Assembly (NCBI GenBank): GCA_002726335.1
Contig: PBSR01000087.1
Span: 1 to 14,181, forward strand
Source: Gemmatimonadaceae bacterium
GTDB lineage: Bacteria; Latescibacterota; UBA2968; UBA8231
Direction: 5' to 3'
DNA: 14,181 nt
Below are positions 13,305 through 14,181 of this stretch, piece by piece. Both the position numbers and the translations under genes were made by a program. The notes beneath the pieces were generated by a model. The model worked only from the letters and a program-made list of their open reading frames with translations. It was not told the DNA's origin and did not search any database. Within the stretch, counting starts at the first letter, position 1, and every line of letters starts with the position of its first letter.

Positions 13305-14181
13305 TTACAGTTGCCAGGCCAGCGAGAACCGGTGCGAACCGTTGGTCTCGGTGAGGTCCAGCGGGATGTGATACCCGTAGTCGAACATCAGCTTGTTCCA
13401 CTGATAGCCGAGGCCGGCGTTGAGGTCGCCGGAGGCGTCATCCTCGAAGATGCGGCTGCCACCGGCGCGCAGCAGCAGGCCCTGCACCAGCTTCGTCTCG
13501 CCACCGACGATGAGGCGGTTCTCCGACGAATCGCCGCCCAGATCCCGCGTCGCCCACTGCACCGACACCAGCGAGGCGGAGATGTCGTAGCTGACGCCCA
13601 CGGCCAGATCCATCGGCAACGCTCCCGCGTCCGACGGGATGCTGCCGGCCACGTCAGCGGCCACGTTCGGCTTGTTCACGTTCTTCAACATCACGCCCAG
13701 ACGGGCCCCCTGCACCGGTGTCGTCCACAACAGGCCGACGTCAACGCCGACGTTGCCGGCACTCTCACCCGACAGCGGATCGGCTGCGTCGAAGTCGTCG
13801 ACGCTCCAGAACAGGTACTTGCCTGTGAGACCCAGCTGCAGGTTGCGACTCAACTGGTAGCCGAGAGACAGGAAGGCACCGTTCTCCGACATCAGGTCGG
13901 AGCCGATGCGCTCGTATCCCAGACCCAGCATCATCTTGCCGCCCAGAGGCTGTGTGAAGGAGGCCACGTGCTGCCCCAGGTTGTCACCGTCGATGCCGGA
14001 AAACAGCAGCGACACATTCGTGTAGGCCAGCGTCCGGCCGTCCACCGTGGCCAGACCCGCCGGGTTGGCGAAGACCGCGTCGCCGTTGTCGGCCACCGCC
14101 ACAAAGGCATTGCCCAGGGCCGCCGAGCGAGCACTGGCTCCCAGACTCTGGATGTTGACCACCGCATCTGCCGTTGTGGCC
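13305..14181 (-). CDS. PorV/PorQ-family outer-membrane protein, N-terminus outside window
   Basis: The reading frame is open to the window edge and ends with TAA at 13305; about 291 residues are present. The visible N-terminal part reads SLGASARSAALGNAFVAVAD, then DAVFANPAGLA. This is the hallmark of PorV/PorQ (UPF0164-like) proteins, whose mature N-terminus has 'G.GARA.GMGGAFVAVADD..A..WNPAGLA'. The rest alternates short amphipathic beta strands with glycine-rich turns (LGLGYERIGSD, LQLGLTGKYLF, NAGLGYQWNKL) and ends HRFSLAWQL, as expected of an outer-membrane beta-barrel. PorV is a shuttle and attachment component of type IX secretion in Bacteroidetes, while relatives in other FCB phyla are mostly of unknown role. 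The true start and the signal peptide must lie just beyond 14181, so the GTG at 14162 should not be taken as the start. The gene is followed by a hairpin terminator. Confidence 0.8.
   Translation of the reverse strand, partial: ATTADAVVNIQSLGASARSAALGNAFVAVADNGDAVFANPAGLATVDGRTLAYTNVSLLFSGIDGDNLGQHVASFTQPLGGKMMLGLGYERIGSDLMSENGAFLSLGYQLSRNLQLGLTGKYLFWSVDDFDAADPLSGESAGNVGVDVGLLWTTPVQGARLGVMLKNVNKPNVAADVAGSIPSDAGALPMDLAVGVSYDISASLVSVQWATRDLGGDSSENRLIVGGETKLVQGLLLRAGGSRIFEDDASGDLNAGLGYQWNKLMFDYGYHIPLDLTETNGSHRFSLAWQL

Overview
The window is GC-rich bacterial DNA, densely packed, with most genes on the minus strand. The gene mix is a PorV/PorQ-type outer-membrane protein, several xylose-isomerase-like TIM-barrel proteins, two enolase-superfamily (mandelate racemase/muconate lactonizing) enzymes, a Cys-type sulfatase and a Gfo/Idh/MocA oxidoreductase. 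This is typical of uncultivated Gram-negative heterotrophs of the FCB/PVC sphere, such as Latescibacterota, Poribacteria or Planctomycetes-like lineages. The PorV family member tilts this towards FCB, Latescibacterota-like. The assignment is inference from gene content, not a database result.

Layout. (1) Bases 1-416 (+) hold two unrelated gene pieces: a piece of a GspE/PilB-type secretion or pilus ATPase (about 2-131), and the C-terminal fifth of an aldehyde dehydrogenase in another frame (about 120-416). They meet at a shared stretch of about 12 bases, so this is either an assembly chimera or a real illegitimate junction. (2) Bases 424-10152 (-) form one uninterrupted array of ten genes, all on one strand. 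Gaps are at most 34 nt, and five of the nine junctions are overlaps of 1 or 4 nt. Transcription order: TauE/SafE anion exporter, sulfatase, Gfo/Idh/MocA dehydrogenase, Na+/phosphate cotransporter (NptA/PNaS), stand-alone PhoU-like protein, isochorismatase/N-carbamoylsarcosine-amidase-like hydrolase, extended-SDR epimerase, M20 amidohydrolase, sugar-isomerase-like TIM barrel, D-amino-acid aminotransferase. (3) Bases 10194-11198 (+) are one divergent enolase-superfamily gene with an unusual metal site. (4) Bases 11206-13218 (-) are a second TIM-barrel isomerase-like gene preceded by a galactonate-dehydratase-like enolase-superfamily gene. (5) A hairpin terminator at 13243-13274 separates these from a PorV/PorQ-type outer-membrane protein (13305 to the window edge, -), whose N-terminus lies outside.

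How the genes may work together (inference). The ten-gene array looks like a catabolic operon for a small sulfated, nitrogen-containing sugar or sugar-acid derivative. A sulfatase without a signal peptide would remove sulfate in the cytoplasm. TauE/SafE would export a sulfur oxyanion. The oxidoreductase, epimerase and isomerase would process the carbohydrate. The M20 and isochorismatase-like hydrolases would remove N-acyl or N-carbamoyl groups, and the aminotransferase would collect the amino group. The NptA-PhoU pair is an unexpected insertion of phosphate handling into this operon. The second cluster has the parts of sugar-acid dehydration and isomerisation. No regulator, sugar kinase, dedicated substrate importer or sulfatase-maturing enzyme is seen. 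No tRNA, rRNA, CRISPR array or insertion sequence was seen. There is no gene-free stretch longer than 300 bases.
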